Shown here: positions 9,249 to 20,910 of the stretch, piece by piece
How positions within the stretch are numbered: the stretch's first letter is position 1
How the letters are laid out: the number at the start of each line of letters is the position of its first letter
Assembly: GCF_029238675.1 (NCBI RefSeq)
Contig: NZ_JAQWFR010000006.1
Span: 1-64,000, forward strand
DNA: 64,000 nucleotides
DNA from: Oceanicoccus sp.
Lineage (GTDB): Bacteria; Pseudomonadota; Gammaproteobacteria; Pseudomonadales; Dasaniaceae
Direction: 5' to 3'
Notes under the pieces: generated by a model
The model's database searches: none
What the model saw: the letters and a program-made list of their open reading frames with translations, nothing else
What the model was told of the DNA's origin: nothing
Translations under genes and position numbers: made by a program

Positions 9249-10109
9249 TCAGTCGCTGCTATGGGTATGGCCAAATAGTTCACCCATGGTGGTTGGGCTG
9301 CCAGCCTTTAAGTCTTCGCGCCATTGCATAACGTCAGGGCCAAATAGAACAATGGCTGTGGAGCCTAGTTTAAAGCGGCCCATTTCTTGTCCTTTTTTCA
9401 GGGAGATTGCTTTTTGTTTGGCAAGATATTTTTGGGTGCGAATCTCACGCTTGATGGGCGCTACTTGACCTGCCCAGACTGTTTCAATACCAGCAACAAT
9501 CATCGCCCCCACCAGGATAACCGCCATGGGCCCTGCATCAGTTTCAAAAATACAAACTGCGCGCTCGTTACGAGAAAATAAACGGGGTACATTTTCAGCG
9601 GTGGTGGCATTAACGGAAAATAAATCACCGGGCACATAGGTCATACTTTTTAGTTTGCCGGTTAAGGGCATATGCACGCGGTGGTAATCTTTTGGGGATA
9701 AATAAACGGTGGCAAATCTTCCGCCTTGAAAGGGCCTGGCAATCTCTTTGTCGCCGCCAATGAGTTCTTCCAGTGTATAGCTTTGTCCCTTGGCTTGAAA
9801 GATTCTGCCATTTTCAATATCGCCTAACTGGCTAATAGCGCCATCGGCAGGGCAGGCGATGCTGTTTTCTTCTATAGTGATGGGGCGTGCGCCTGCCATT
9901 AGTTCACGGGTAAAGAATGCATTAAAGTTTTTATAGTTAAGCGGCTCCGGGTCGGCCGCTTCATCCATATTGACGTTATAGCGGCGAATAAACCATTGGA
10001 TAAACTTGTTTTTAACCCAGGGCCATTCACATTCTGCGACCATGCCCGCAGCGCGGGATAATAAATGTTGCGGAACAATATATTGAAAAATAATAAATAA
10101 AACGTTCAT
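9249..10109 (-). CDS. psd: Phosphatidylserine decarboxylase
   Basis: LGST autocleavage motif (RFKLGSTAIVLF); likely start MNVLFIIFQY at 10109 rather than the ORF-track start at 10175. Confidence 0.93.
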   Translation of the reverse strand: MNVLFIIFQYIVPQHLLSRAAGMVAECEWPWVKNKFIQWFIRRYNVNMDEAADPEPLNYKNFNAFFTRELMAGARPITIEENSIACPADGAISQLGDIENGRIFQAKGQSYTLEELIGGDKEIARPFQGGRFATVYLSPKDYHRVHMPLTGKLKSMTYVPGDLFSVNATTAENVPRLFSRNERAVCIFETDAGPMAVILVGAMIVAGIETVWAGQVAPIKREIRTQKYLAKQKAISLKKGQEMGRFKLGSTAIVLFGPDVMQWREDLKAGSPTTMGELFGHTHSSD

Positions 10110-10126
10110 GTTATTTGATCTCGTTT

Positions 10127-10951
10127 TTAATTGTTGGCAATCGGTGTGTCTTCGCGGTTGCCCCATTCTGACCATGAGCCGTGATAGCCTTTGATATTGG
10201 GGTAGCCCAAAATTTTCATGGCCAGGTAACTTAAACCAGAGCGGTGGTGAGTTTGGCAGTGAGTAATAATTTGCTTGTCTTTGCTAAGACCCAAATCATT
10301 TAAGCGTTGTTGTAGCTGCTCAAGATTAACCAGCCGCAAATTACGTTCACGGTCCATTAGCTCCAGCCAGTCGATATTAACGGCCCCTGGAATATGGCCG
10401 CCACGCCTGGCCAATACTTTGCTGCCATTGTGTTCGCCGGCAGAGCGTGCATCCCAGATACCAAAGTCGTCGCTACCCAGTTTAGGGATAATATCGTTGA
10501 CCTCTGCGATTGGGGTGGTGTTAACCGTTACCTGATAGTCGGTAGCAGCAGGTGTGTTGATGGTAGTTTCCACTGGGTGGCCTTCATTAACCCATGTGGC
10601 CAGGCCGCCATTCAGGTATGAGTAGTTTGTATGCCCCAGTACATCCAGCGTCCAGATCAAGCGTCCGGCCCAGCCGCCACCTTCATCGTCATAGGCAATA
10701 ACATGTTTGTCGGGACTAAGGCCCACTCGGGAAAATATGTCGTGAAGCTGTTCAGCGCTGGGTAGCTTGCCCGGATAAGGTGGGGTGCCAGCCTGTAGCG
10801 CTTTGGGCTCGATATGGACGGCCCCGGGTATATGGAACCTGGCATGATTTTCTGCGCTGCTGGTATCCAGGATAAGAAGGCTATGGCTATCATCCGATAG
10901 CCGCTCAGCTAGTTGCTCGGCTTCCAGTAATAGGGGCAGTGAAGTAGACAT
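10127..10951 (-). CDS. sseA: Sulfurtransferase (two rhodanese domains)
   Basis: Tandem rhodanese domains; catalytic Cys in IITHCQTHHRSG. Confidence 0.82.
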   Translation of the reverse strand: MSTSLPLLLEAEQLAERLSDDSHSLLILDTSSAENHARFHIPGAVHIEPKALQAGTPPYPGKLPSAEQLHDIFSRVGLSPDKHVIAYDDEGGGWAGRLIWTLDVLGHTNYSYLNGGLATWVNEGHPVETTINTPAATDYQVTVNTTPIAEVNDIIPKLGSDDFGIWDARSAGEHNGSKVLARRGGHIPGAVNIDWLELMDRERNLRLVNLEQLQQRLNDLGLSKDKQIITHCQTHHRSGLSYLAMKILGYPNIKGYHGSWSEWGNREDTPIANN

Positions 10952-11048
10952 GGGGTATCTATCTCGGTGTTAAAGGTGGTTGAAAAATCAGACGCGGAGT
11001 GTACTACATAACGTCATTTCACACACCGTCATTCGCCCCATCGATCCT

Positions 11049-12071
11049 TCACAGCATCTCCAGTGAGTTGGCAATAGATTCAAAGCTGGCCAATCGGCGT
11101 TCAGAAATTTTGCCTGCTTCAAGGGCGGCTAATAATTCACAGCCAGGTTCCGATTGATGTTTGCAGTCGCGGAATTTGCAACCGCCAAGATAGGGGCGAA
11201 ATTCTAAAAAGCCATCTAGTACTTGTTCCCGTTCCATATGCCACAAACCAAATTCTCGAATTCCCGGTGAGTCCACTAAGTCGCCGCCGTCGGGAAAATG
11301 AAACAGTTTGGCGGTGGTTGTGGTGTGGGTGCCTTTGGCGTGAGCTTTGGATAATTCGCCGACTTTAATATCAACACCGGGCAGCAATGCATTAATTAAT
11401 GAAGATTTGCCCACGCCGGATTGCCCAACAAAAACGCTGGTGCGATCTTTGAGGACATTTTTTAATTCGGCTAGCCCATCCATACTTTGGGTGGAGGCGT
11501 TTAAAACGCGATAGCCAATCTCAGGATAGATGGATAACAGCTCATCAATTTGAGCGCGGTTTTTATCATCGATTAAATCCATTTTATTGAGCAAGATCAG
11601 CGGTTCTATATCCACAGACTCGGCTGCCACTAAATAACGGTCAATCAGATTAGCATGAGGTTCTGGCAGTGGGGCAATCACGATAACGATATAGTCGATA
11701 TTAGCCGCTACGGGCCGCAACTGCCCGTGCATATCCGGACGTGAAAGTTCACTTTCCCTGGGTTGGTTGGCAACAATCACACCGGTGGGGTTGCCCGCCC
11801 GCCAAATAACACGGTCGCCGGTGACTAAGGTGTCTAAATTGGCCCGCAGGTGACAGCGGAAGATTTGCCCGGCATCGTTGCCTTGCTGGCATTCGACATC
11901 AACCTGACTGCCATAATGGGCGATCACCAAGCCTTCCTGCTCATCGCCCAATTCCCCTTCGGTTAATTGCTGGTCGACAAAGTCGGCCTTTTTACTGGCT
12001 CGCTCAGTGCGTTCATCCTGAATCTTTTTGACTCGCCAGGCTTGGCGCCGGGTGAGTTTACGCTTCGACAT
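11049..12071 (-). CDS. rsgA: Ribosome small subunit-dependent GTPase A
   Basis: [14 protein letters not shown], circularly permuted GTPase with C-terminal zinc motif [14 protein letters not shown]. Confidence 0.95.
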   Translation of the reverse strand: MSKRKLTRRQAWRVKKIQDERTERASKKADFVDQQLTEGELGDEQEGLVIAHYGSQVDVECQQGNDAGQIFRCHLRANLDTLVTGDRVIWRAGNPTGVIVANQPRESELSRPDMHGQLRPVAANIDYIVIVIAPLPEPHANLIDRYLVAAESVDIEPLILLNKMDLIDDKNRAQIDELLSIYPEIGYRVLNASTQSMDGLAELKNVLKDRTSVFVGQSGVGKSSLINALLPGVDIKVGELSKAHAKGTHTTTTAKLFHFPDGGDLVDSPGIREFGLWHMEREQVLDGFLEFRPYLGGCKFRDCKHQSEPGCELLAALEAGKISERRLASFESIANSLEML

Positions 12072-12198
12072 GGTTTTTAGGGTGGCTCATAAATCAGTGA
12101 TATGAAGGAATTGTGCCCCTATTATTAAGAGAAGCCGGCAATTTTGCTACACTTACCTTTTAATTTACCTGCCTTTAGGGTGTTTACCGGGATTTTTC

Positions 12199-12756
12199 AT
12201 GTCTGACGCTAGCGATAACAATAAACTTAACTTGATTTGGATCGACCTTGAAATGACCGGCCTTGAGCCTGAGGTTGATCACATTATTGAAATAGCCACC
12301 ATTGTTACGGACTCAGACCTCAATACCATCGCCGAAGGGCCGGTATATGCCATTCACCAGAGTGATGAAATTCTTGCAGGGATGGATGAGTGGAATACCA
12401 CTCACCACGGTCGTTCCGGTTTAACCAAGCGGGTGCAGGAAAGCCAGATCAGCGTTGCCGAGGCCGAGGCGAAAACCATTGAGTTTTTACGCCAGTATGT
12501 GCCTGAAGGCGCATCGCCTATTTGCGGTAATACCATTGGTCAAGATCGCCGCTTTCTGGTGAAGTATATGCCGCAATTGGAAGCCTATTTCCACTATCGC
12601 AACCTGGATGTCAGCACCTTAAAAGAGTTAATGCGCCGCTGGCGGCCTGAGTTGATGGGCGGTATTAGCAAGCAGGGTGCACATTTGGCGCTGGACGATA
12701 TTCGTGAGTCTATTGAAGAATTAAAATACTATCGTGAAGTGTTTTTGAAGGTTTAA
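12199..12756 (+). CDS. orn: Oligoribonuclease
   Basis: [32 protein letters not shown] exonuclease signature; divergent from rsgA. Confidence 0.96.
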   Translation: MSDASDNNKLNLIWIDLEMTGLEPEVDHIIEIATIVTDSDLNTIAEGPVYAIHQSDEILAGMDEWNTTHHGRSGLTKRVQESQISVAEAEAKTIEFLRQYVPEGASPICGNTIGQDRRFLVKYMPQLEAYFHYRNLDVSTLKELMRRWRPELMGGISKQGAHLALDDIRESIEELKYYREVFLKV

Positions 12757-13856
12757 TGCTGTTTTAAAGCCCATATGACATGTTCACGCACCAAGGCCGA
12801 GGGATGACTCTCCTTGTCAGTTAAGGCCTTGGTAACGGTTTCCGATGTAGGTGCATTGCCAAGAGCCACGGCAATATTTCTTAACCAACTCTCATAGCCA
12901 ATTCGCCGAATAGCCGAACCCTCAGTGCGTTTAAGAAACTCTTCCTCAGTCCATTGAAATAACTCAATCAACTCCGCCGCCTGAAGGTTGTTGCGCGGTT
13001 GGAAGTCCGTCTCTTCAGTATGCTCAGAAAATTTATTCCAGGGACAGACCAACTGGCAGTCATCGCAGCCATAAATACGATTGCCCATTAACGGCCTTAA
13101 GTCTTCAGGAATACTCTCCCTTAGCTCAATCGTCAGATAAGAAATACAACGGCGGGCATCTACTTGGTTGGGCGCCACAATAGCGCCGGTAGGGCAGTCA
13201 TCCAGGCACGCCGTGCAGGTGCCACAGTGCATGGTTTCTTGAGGTGGGTCCAGGGGTAGTGGTAAGTCAGTATAAATCTCACCGAGAAAAAACCATGATC
13301 CTGCTTTGGGGTTAATCAGCATGGTGTTTTTGCCAATCCAACCAAGGCCGGCTTTTTCCGCCAGCGCTCTTTCTAATACTGGGGCGCTGTCCACAAAGGC
13401 GCGATGATTATGTTGCCCGGCCACCTCTGAGATTTTTTGCGCCAAAGTCGCCAAACGTTTTCGCATTAACTTGTGATAGTCGCGGCCCAGCGCATAGCGG
13501 GAAATATAGGCTTTATCTTTGTCTGCCAGCACCTCTTCCATGCTGTCGGTATCCGGCAAATAATCCATTCTGGCACTTAATACTCTTAAGGTGCCGGGTA
13601 AAAGCTGCTCTGGCCGCGAGCGCTTTTCTCCATGATTGGCCATATAATCCATATCGCCGTGGAAGTTTTTCTCCAGCCAGTTCTGCAAATGTTGGCGCGG
13701 TTGGTCCAGGTCGATATCGCTAATGCCAATTTGCTGAAATCCCAATTCCCGGCCCCATGCGCGAATATCTTCCATTAGCAATGAAAGATCTGTGCTATTG
13801 ATCGCGTTAGGGCTGTTATCCTTGTGATTGGTCATCGTAGTTAGCGGTGGCTTCAA
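12753..13856 (-). CDS. queG: Epoxyqueuosine reductase
   Basis: Two 4Fe-4S motifs ([27 protein letters not shown]); family architecture. Confidence 0.93.
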   Translation of the reverse strand: MKPPLTTMTNHKDNSPNAINSTDLSLLMEDIRAWGRELGFQQIGISDIDLDQPRQHLQNWLEKNFHGDMDYMANHGEKRSRPEQLLPGTLRVLSARMDYLPDTDSMEEVLADKDKAYISRYALGRDYHKLMRKRLATLAQKISEVAGQHNHRAFVDSAPVLERALAEKAGLGWIGKNTMLINPKAGSWFFLGEIYTDLPLPLDPPQETMHCGTCTACLDDCPTGAIVAPNQVDARRCISYLTIELRESIPEDLRPLMGNRIYGCDDCQLVCPWNKFSEHTEETDFQPRNNLQAAELIELFQWTEEEFLKRTEGSAIRRIGYESWLRNIAVALGNAPTSETVTKALTDKESHPSALVREHVIWALKQH

Positions 13857-13894
13857 TTATAATTGCGGTTAAGCCTGTCATTCCAGCGCAGTTC

Positions 13895-13997
13895 CGTCAT
13901 TCCCGCGAAGGCGGGAATCTAGACTGGGTGCTTATGCTGTTATTTCCGCCAAAGCGGAAATCTACAGTGCTGGATTCCCGCCTTCGCGGGAATGACG
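13895..13997. repeat. Composite palindromic intergenic repeat, copy A
   Basis: CGTCATTCCCGCGAAGGCGGGAATCTAG...ATTTCCGCCAAAGCGGAAAT...TGGATTCCCGCCTTCGCGGGAATGACG; shared with seven other loci. Confidence 0.95.
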
Positions 13998-14104
13998 GGG
14001 CTTCAAATAGCGTTCTTTGTGGCTAGTGTGACAGATTAGCAGGCAGACCGATAACACCAACTAACAATTAGACAGTAATTAGAGTCCTTTAGTGGGATAA
14101 AAGT

Positions 14105-15622
14105 ATGGATAGAACAATCGCTAATAACAATTTGCCAACCTTGCTTTACCGTGCCGAACAAGTTCGTGAATTAGATCGTGTAGCCATTGAGGGTGAGGGC
14201 ATTCCCGGTTTTACCTTAATGCGACGTGCGGCCAAGGCTGCCTTTAATGTCCTGTTGGCCCAGTACCCAGAGCTAGAAAAGCTGACTATTTTCTGTGGCG
14301 TAGGCAATAACGGGGGGGATGGCTATGCCATGGCTAGCCTGGCACTTCAGCGGGGTATTGAGGTGCTTATCGTCCAGTGTGGCGATGCCGGAAAAATTGC
14401 TGGCGATGCTCTACAAGCCAGGCAGCATGCTCTGCAGGATGGGGCTGCGGTGGTCGAGTTTTCTGCTGGCCTGGAGTTAGAGCAAGGTGTGGTTGTCGAT
14501 TCATTACTGGGTACTGGTCTCACCGGCGATGTGCGTGGGGAGGCTGGGGAGGCAATAGCCCTGATTAACGATTGCCAGCTGCCCGTGTTGGCTATCGATA
14601 CCCCCTCTGGCCTATGCAGTGACACCGGCCTGGTACTCGGTAAAGCGATATATGCAGACCATACCGTTAGTTTTATTGGGCTTAAGCAGGGTCTTTTGAC
14701 TGGGGCGGGTCCGGATTATACTGGAGCTCTACATTTTCACGATTTAACGGTACCAGCATCGGTTTTCCAGCAGGTAGCAAGCAGCAGCGAACGGTTAGAC
14801 TTGCCAGGGCTATTAGCTCAACTACCGAAAAGACAAGCCTCTGCCCATAAAGGACATTTTGGGCATGTGATGGTCACCGGCGGCGATTCGGGTATGGCCG
14901 GCGCTGCGGCAATGGCGTCGCAGGCGGCTTGCCGAGTCGGCGCCGGACTTATTTCCTGCGCTACTCGTCCTGAGCATATCCCAGCCATTATTAGCCGCTC
15001 CCCTGAAGTCATGGCCCACGGTGTTATCTCCGGGCAGGAAATCGAGCCTTTATTGGCATCTGCCTCAGTAGTGGTGGTTGGCCCGGGTTTGGGGCAGGGT
15101 GCCTGGGGCGAGCAATTACTCCAAAAGGTAGCGCAATTAACGGTGCCTCTAGTGGTTGATGCTGATGCGCTCAATATTCTAGCCGCCGGTCGCGTGGTAA
15201 AAGAAAGACAAAGAGATAACTGGATTCTCACTCCTCACCCAGGCGAAGCGGCCCGATTATTGGGTTGTTCTACCGCCGAAGTTCAGCATGATCGTTTTGC
15301 GGCGGTCAAAGAGTTGCAGCGCCGCTATGGTGGCGCTGTGATCTTAAAAGGTGCAGGCACTTTGGTGGCCGCTGGTGACTATGACCAGGTCGGCTTATGC
15401 CCCTATGGCAATCCGGGTATGGCTACCGGTGGTATGGGGGATGTATTAAGTGGTGTGCTGGGGGCTTTACTGGCCCAGGGTTTTAGCCCGGCCAATGCCG
15501 CCAGGCTAGGTGTGTGCCTCCATGCTGTTGCCGGCGATCGCGCTGCGGCAGTTGGTCAGCGGGGTATGATGGCCACAGACCTGCTGCCGCATTTACGCAC
15601 CTTGATTAATCAAAAGACCTGA
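14105..15622 (+). CDS. nnr: Bifunctional NAD(P)H-hydrate epimerase / ADP-dependent dehydratase
   Basis: YjeF N-terminal domain (GVGNNGGDGYAMA) plus carbohydrate kinase-like C-terminal domain (TPHPGEAARLL, GNPGMATGGMGDVLSGV). Confidence 0.95.
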   Translation: MDRTIANNNLPTLLYRAEQVRELDRVAIEGEGIPGFTLMRRAAKAAFNVLLAQYPELEKLTIFCGVGNNGGDGYAMASLALQRGIEVLIVQCGDAGKIAGDALQARQHALQDGAAVVEFSAGLELEQGVVVDSLLGTGLTGDVRGEAGEAIALINDCQLPVLAIDTPSGLCSDTGLVLGKAIYADHTVSFIGLKQGLLTGAGPDYTGALHFHDLTVPASVFQQVASSSERLDLPGLLAQLPKRQASAHKGHFGHVMVTGGDSGMAGAAAMASQAACRVGAGLISCATRPEHIPAIISRSPEVMAHGVISGQEIEPLLASASVVVVGPGLGQGAWGEQLLQKVAQLTVPLVVDADALNILAAGRVVKERQRDNWILTPHPGEAARLLGCSTAEVQHDRFAAVKELQRRYGGAVILKGAGTLVAAGDYDQVGLCPYGNPGMATGGMGDVLSGVLGALLAQGFSPANAARLGVCLHAVAGDRAAAVGQRGMMATDLLPHLRTLINQKT

Positions 15623-15627
15623 ATTCC

Positions 15628-16095
15628 ATGACCTCTATTTCACAACAATTGATCGGTGAAGAGGCTATGGTGGCCTTTGGTGCTGTTTTGGGTAAGGCTT
15701 GCCAGCAGCAACAAGTGGTTGTTTTTCTCGAAGGGGATTTGGGCATGGGTAAAACCACCCTAAGCCGAGGCGTACTGCAATCCTATGGTCATAAAGGCGC
15801 TGTAAAGAGTCCGACGTACACCTTAGTGGAACCCTATGAATTTGATGGTGCCCAAGTCTATCACTTTGACTTATACCGTTTAGGTGATCCGGAAGAGTTG
15901 GAATATATGGGTATCCGTGACTATTTTTCCGATGATAAAACTCTGTGTTTGGTGGAGTGGGCTGAAAAGGGCGAGATGTTTTTGCCCACAGCGGATATAG
16001 TCGTTAGGATAAAGCTAATAACAGGGGGAAGGGATGTTACCGTTAGTGCCAATACCCCCACTGGCAAAGGCGTATTAAGCCAACTCCAGCTATAA
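15628..16095 (+). CDS. tsaE: tRNA threonylcarbamoyladenosine biosynthesis ATPase TsaE
   Basis: GDLGMGKTTLSRG, SPTYTLVEPY, HFDLYRL motifs. Confidence 0.95.
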   Translation: MTSISQQLIGEEAMVAFGAVLGKACQQQQVVVFLEGDLGMGKTTLSRGVLQSYGHKGAVKSPTYTLVEPYEFDGAQVYHFDLYRLGDPEELEYMGIRDYFSDDKTLCLVEWAEKGEMFLPTADIVVRIKLITGGRDVTVSANTPTGKGVLSQLQL

Positions 16096-17441
16096 TGAAC
16101 CTTATGTTAAAGAGAGTGTTACACCCCAACGTGCGTTTTGTGCAGGTCCTGCTACTGGCGTTTTGCAGCCAGGTCTTTTTATCCTCTGTTGTTTATGCCG
16201 CCAAGGTTAACGATGTGCGTGTTTGGCGTGCGCCAGATCATACTCGGGTGGTGTTGGATTTATCCTCTCCCGCCAGTCACAAAATTATGCAGCTCTCTAA
16301 TCCTGAGCGTATCGTTATTGATATTAATAATGCGTCGTTAAAAGCTGAACTGAAAGATTTGGATCTGCAAGATAGCCCTATCTCAAGAATACGCAGCGCC
16401 GTTAAAGATAAAAAGGATTTGCGCGTTGTTCTGGATGTTAATAGCAAAGTTAAGCCCCGCAGTTTTTTACTCAAAGCGAATAAGCAGTTGGGCGATCGTT
16501 TGGTTGTAGATCTTTACGATAAGAAAAAAACCAAGCAGGTGGTTAAACATATCGATGACACTAACAAGCGCGACATTATTATTGCCATTGATGCTGGTCA
16601 TGGCGGTGAAGACCCAGGTGCCAGTGGCCCAAATCGTTTGCGTGAGAAAAATGTAGTGTTGGCGATTGCCAAAGAGTTGAATTATTTACTGAAAAAAGAA
16701 AAAGGCTACAAGCCGGTGATGCTGAGAACCGGCGACTATTATGTCGGTTTAAAAACCCGTCGCGGTTTAGCGCGAAAAGCACAGGCAGATTTAATGGTCT
16801 CCATTCATGCGGATGCCTTTCCCGATTCAAGGGCTAACGGTACTTCCGTTTATGCCTTATCACGCAGAGGAGCCACTAGTGCCATGGCGCAGGTGCTAGC
16901 GGATGATGCTAATAACTCGGACTTGGTGGGTGGCGTCAGCTTAAGTGATAAGGATGATGTATTGGCGGGGGTGTTAGCTGATTTGTCGATGGGTGCGAGC
17001 CTGGATATCAGTACTCAGCTTGGCAAGGGTGTTATTAACGAAATGGGAAAAATTTCACGCCTGCATAGCCGCAAAGTGGAACTGGCTAACTTTTCTGTAC
17101 TGCGCTCTACTGATGTGCCCTCGATTTTGGTAGAGACCGGATTTATTTCCAATCCCGGGGAAGCCAAAAAACTTAAAACAAAAAGTTACCAGCGAAAAAT
17201 GTCCCGCGCTATTTATAACGGTATTGTGAAACATTTTTCCCATAGCCCACCACCGGATACTTATTTGGCCTGGCAAAAACGCCAGCGCGATAAAACTATT
17301 AGATATGTTGTTGCCCGAGGTGATACGCTTTCCGGTATTGCCAAGCGCTACCAAGTCTCCGTTAATTCTATTCGCCGAGAAAATGATCTGGCCTCCAGTG
17401 TGATTAAAGTTGGTCAACGTATCGTTATTCCTTCTTCCTGA
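16095..17441 (+). CDS. amiC: N-acetylmuramoyl-L-alanine amidase with AMIN and LysM domains
   Basis: AMIN-like N-terminus, Amidase_3 (IDAGHGGEDPGASGPN, ETGFISNPGE), C-terminal LysM. Confidence 0.85.
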   Translation: MNLMLKRVLHPNVRFVQVLLLAFCSQVFLSSVVYAAKVNDVRVWRAPDHTRVVLDLSSPASHKIMQLSNPERIVIDINNASLKAELKDLDLQDSPISRIRSAVKDKKDLRVVLDVNSKVKPRSFLLKANKQLGDRLVVDLYDKKKTKQVVKHIDDTNKRDIIIAIDAGHGGEDPGASGPNRLREKNVVLAIAKELNYLLKKEKGYKPVMLRTGDYYVGLKTRRGLARKAQADLMVSIHADAFPDSRANGTSVYALSRRGATSAMAQVLADDANNSDLVGGVSLSDKDDVLAGVLADLSMGASLDISTQLGKGVINEMGKISRLHSRKVELANFSVLRSTDVPSILVETGFISNPGEAKKLKTKSYQRKMSRAIYNGIVKHFSHSPPPDTYLAWQKRQRDKTIRYVVARGDTLSGIAKRYQVSVNSIRRENDLASSVIKVGQRIVIPSS

Positions 17442-17462
17442 CCGGTTTCTATATAAGGTTCT

Positions 17463-19301
17463 ATGTCACAAATAAAACTGCTTAGTCCAAGACTGGCTAA
17501 CCAAATTGCCGCTGGTGAAGTGGTAGAACGCCCTGCCTCTGTTATTAAAGAGTTGGTAGAAAATAGTATGGATGCCGGTGCAACACGCATTGATGTCGAT
17601 ATCGAAGCCGGTGGCGTTAAGTTAATGCGCGTGCGTGATAATGGTGGAGGTATTGAACAGGAAGATATGCCTTTGGCCTTAAGCCGTCATGCCACTAGTA
17701 AAATTATTGAGTTAGAAGATTTAGAGAATGTTGGCACCTTGGGTTTTCGGGGTGAGGCTTTGGCCAGTATTAGTTCGGTGTCGCGGTTAACGATGTTGTC
17801 GAATACAGAAGAAAAGGGCGCGGGCTGGAAGGCGCAGTCTGAAGGTCGGGATATGGAAGTGGAAGTCAGTCCGGCTCCACATCCCAAAGGTACCACGGTA
17901 GAAGTGCGAGACTTATTTTTTAATACTCCCGCCCGCCGAAAATTCCTACGCACAGAAAAAACTGAATTTGGTCATTTGGAAGAAGTGATTAAGCGGCAAT
18001 CCCTGAGTCGCTTTGATGTGGGTTTTCATTTAAATCATAACGGCAAAGCGATTCATTCTTTAAAGCCCTGTAGTAGCCAGTTGGAACGCGAGCGCAGAGT
18101 GGCTTCAGTTTGTGGTCCTGCCTTTATGCAAAATGCGTTGCATATCGATACCGAGGCGGCGGGCTTGCGTTTATGGGGGTGGGTTGCTTTGCCAACATTT
18201 TCTCGCAGTCAGGGTGACCTGCAACACTTCTTTGTTAATGGCCGAGTGATCCGCGATAAATTAGTGAGCCATGCTGTGCGCCAGGCTTACCGCGATGTGT
18301 TATTTCATGGTCGTCATCCGGCGTTTGTTTTATATCTTGAATTAGATCCTTCTATTGTTGATGTTAATGTGCATCCAACCAAACACGAAGTTCGTTTTCG
18401 TGATGGTCGTACAGTACATGACTTTCTATTTCGAAGTTTGCATCGTTTGTTGGCGGATGTGCGTCCGGAAGATCAATTGGCGCCTACGGTGATGAATACT
18501 ACAGCAGCTCCCGCCACCGGGATTAGTGGCGGAGAATTTCAGCAACAAGAAACGATTGCTCTGCGGCCTGCAGGAGCTGACCGGCCATCGCCTCAGCAAG
18601 TGCAGGAGCAGCTCAGTAGTTATAGCTCACTGTACAGCGGCGGGAAAGCCAGTGGCAATGACCGTGGTACAGTGCCTTCTGCGCCAGTACCTATACCTCC
18701 AGATGAAGACGGAGAAATTCCTCCCCTGGGCTATGCATTAGCACAGCTAAAAGGTATTTATATTCTTGCAGAAAACGAACAGGGCTTAGTACTGGTTGAT
18801 ATGCATGCCGCCCATGAAAGGATTACCTACGAGCGGATGAAAAACTCCCGGGAAGGCGAGGGCATCCAGACGCAACCGTTACTTGTGCCAGAGTCAATGG
18901 CTGTCAGTCAGCGCGAAGCCGATTATGTTGATCAGCATGCAGAGGTTTTTGTTACTTTAGGTCTTGGATTAGAGCGTGCCGGGCCAGAAACACTAATGAT
19001 TCGAGAAATACCGATTATTTTACAAAGCAGTGATGTTGAACAATTAGTACGAGATGTCTTGTCTGACCTTATTGAGCATGGCAGTAGTGATCGTATCCAA
19101 TCTCATATTAACGAGATTCTCTCCACCATGGCCTGTCATGGTTCCATCCGCGCTAACCGCCGTTTAACCATTCCGGAAATGAATGCTTTGCTTCGTGATA
19201 TGGAAGAGACCGAGCGTAGCGGCCAATGCAATCATGGTCGCCCCACCTGGACCCAGATGTCTTTAGACGAGCTAGACAAATTATTCCTTCGGGGACAGTG
19301 A
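17463..19301 (+). CDS. mutL: DNA mismatch repair protein MutL
   Basis: [36 protein letters not shown]. Confidence 0.97.
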   Translation: MSQIKLLSPRLANQIAAGEVVERPASVIKELVENSMDAGATRIDVDIEAGGVKLMRVRDNGGGIEQEDMPLALSRHATSKIIELEDLENVGTLGFRGEALASISSVSRLTMLSNTEEKGAGWKAQSEGRDMEVEVSPAPHPKGTTVEVRDLFFNTPARRKFLRTEKTEFGHLEEVIKRQSLSRFDVGFHLNHNGKAIHSLKPCSSQLERERRVASVCGPAFMQNALHIDTEAAGLRLWGWVALPTFSRSQGDLQHFFVNGRVIRDKLVSHAVRQAYRDVLFHGRHPAFVLYLELDPSIVDVNVHPTKHEVRFRDGRTVHDFLFRSLHRLLADVRPEDQLAPTVMNTTAAPATGISGGEFQQQETIALRPAGADRPSPQQVQEQLSSYSSLYSGGKASGNDRGTVPSAPVPIPPDEDGEIPPLGYALAQLKGIYILAENEQGLVLVDMHAAHERITYERMKNSREGEGIQTQPLLVPESMAVSQREADYVDQHAEVFVTLGLGLERAGPETLMIREIPIILQSSDVEQLVRDVLSDLIEHGSSDRIQSHINEILSTMACHGSIRANRRLTIPEMNALLRDMEETERSGQCNHGRPTWTQMSLDELDKLFLRGQ

Positions 19302-19436
19302 CCTAACAGCTTGCTTTAGTGAGCTTGAGTTACGCCTTGTTAAGAGCTTTAATAAGAGTAGTGACCTTGACACAGCTATTAAATCGCCGTGCTTTTACCA
19401 GGCGTTACAACGACAGTCTTTAACGAATAGGCAGCA

Positions 19437-20462
19437 ATGACTAGCACCGCTTTGCCCCCGGCTATCTTTTTAATGGGACCTACTGCCTCAGGTAAAACTG
19501 ACTTGGCGATTCAACTCTGCCAGCAATTATCCTGTGAAATTATCAGTGTAGATTCGGCGCTGATTTACCGGGATATGGATATAGGTTCTGCCAAGCCTTC
19601 AGCGGAGGAGTTAACACGGGCTCCTCACCGTTTAATTAATATTCTCGATGTTGCCGAAAGCTATTCCGCTGCGGACTTTCGGGCTGATGCCTTGCGTGAA
19701 ATGGCGGAGATTACAGCGCGGGGTAATATCCCTTTGCTAGTGGGTGGCACCATGCTGTATTTCAAAGCCCTGATTGAGGGTATGGCAGAAATGCCGGAAG
19801 CCGATACCAGTATTCGCGAAGGTATTGAACAAGAGGCCAAGCAGCATGGCTGGCCCTATGTACATGCCCAGCTGGATGAGGTTGATCCAGAGTCCGCTGC
19901 CCGAATCCATCCCAATCACTCCCAGCGGATTGAGCGTGCCCTTGAAGTCTATCGCGCCTCCGGTATGACCATGACCGAGCACCACCAGCGCCATCAAGAG
20001 CAACAACAACAGCCGGGCTATCAACAGACTATCTTGCCTTATGATGTTATCCAATTAGCGATAGCGCCTCTCGATAGAACCATCCTGCACCGTCGTATCG
20101 AAAAAAGATTTCACCTAATGTTGGAACAAGGCTTTGAAAAGGAGGTCACAGCATTGCGCCAGCGCGAGGACCTGCATCTGGATTTGCCCTCTATGCGGGC
20201 GGTTGGCTACCGGCAGATGTGGCAGTATCTTGATGGCGAGCTGGACCATCCCGCTATGGTTGAGCGTGGCATTATTGCTACCAGGCAATTGGCTAAACGT
20301 CAGTTCACCTGGCTCAATGGCTGGGAAGATTTGCACTGGCTGCATACCGATGAGCAAGGGTTGCTAGTCAGTAGTGAGCAAACAGCCGTTCAGGTTTCTG
20401 GTTTGCAGGGCCAGCCACCATTGGCAATGGCGTTGAAATATCTTAGTCCTTTGACTACCTAA
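19437..20462 (+). CDS. miaA: tRNA dimethylallyltransferase
   Basis: [31 protein letters not shown]. Confidence 0.96.
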   Translation: MTSTALPPAIFLMGPTASGKTDLAIQLCQQLSCEIISVDSALIYRDMDIGSAKPSAEELTRAPHRLINILDVAESYSAADFRADALREMAEITARGNIPLLVGGTMLYFKALIEGMAEMPEADTSIREGIEQEAKQHGWPYVHAQLDEVDPESAARIHPNHSQRIERALEVYRASGMTMTEHHQRHQEQQQQPGYQQTILPYDVIQLAIAPLDRTILHRRIEKRFHLMLEQGFEKEVTALRQREDLHLDLPSMRAVGYRQMWQYLDGELDHPAMVERGIIATRQLAKRQFTWLNGWEDLHWLHTDEQGLLVSSEQTAVQVSGLQGQPPLAMALKYLSPLTT

Positions 20463-20638
20463 GGCTATGATTTGGGCTATACTTGCACTGCTAAAGATCT
20501 TTAAGCACTGATTTGCCGTATAGCTAGCGTCAGCTGATATCCAGTAATAAAAGCAAATGATTAGAAGCAAAGAAAAAATTTAGGTCTCATTTATTATTAT
20601 TATTTTTGGCCCCATTTGGGCTTTTAAGGAGAAATACC

Positions 20639-20878
20639 ATGTCAAAAGGGCATACGTTACAAGACCCTTATTTGAATGTGTTACGTAAAGAGCGGGTTCC
20701 AGTTTCTATTTACCTCGTTAACGGCATCAAGCTGCAAGGGCAGATCGAGTCCTTTGACCAGTTTGTCGTGCTATTAAAAAACACCGTGAGCCAGATGGTT
20801 TATAAGCATGCTATCTCTACCGTGGTACCTTCGCGGGTAGTGCGCATGCCAATGCCTGATCAAGATGGCGATAGCTAA
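20639..20878 (+). CDS. hfq: RNA chaperone Hfq
   Basis: [58 protein letters not shown] just upstream of 20639. Confidence 0.98.
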   Translation: MSKGHTLQDPYLNVLRKERVPVSIYLVNGIKLQGQIESFDQFVVLLKNTVSQMVYKHAISTVVPSRVVRMPMPDQDGDS

Positions 20879-20910
20879 AAGCAACCAGCGGCGCTATTTG
20901 AGACTAAACG

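Noticed and set aside
14818-15231. 137-aa minus-strand ORF opposite nnr
   Set aside because: Antisense shadow ORF with low-complexity composition.
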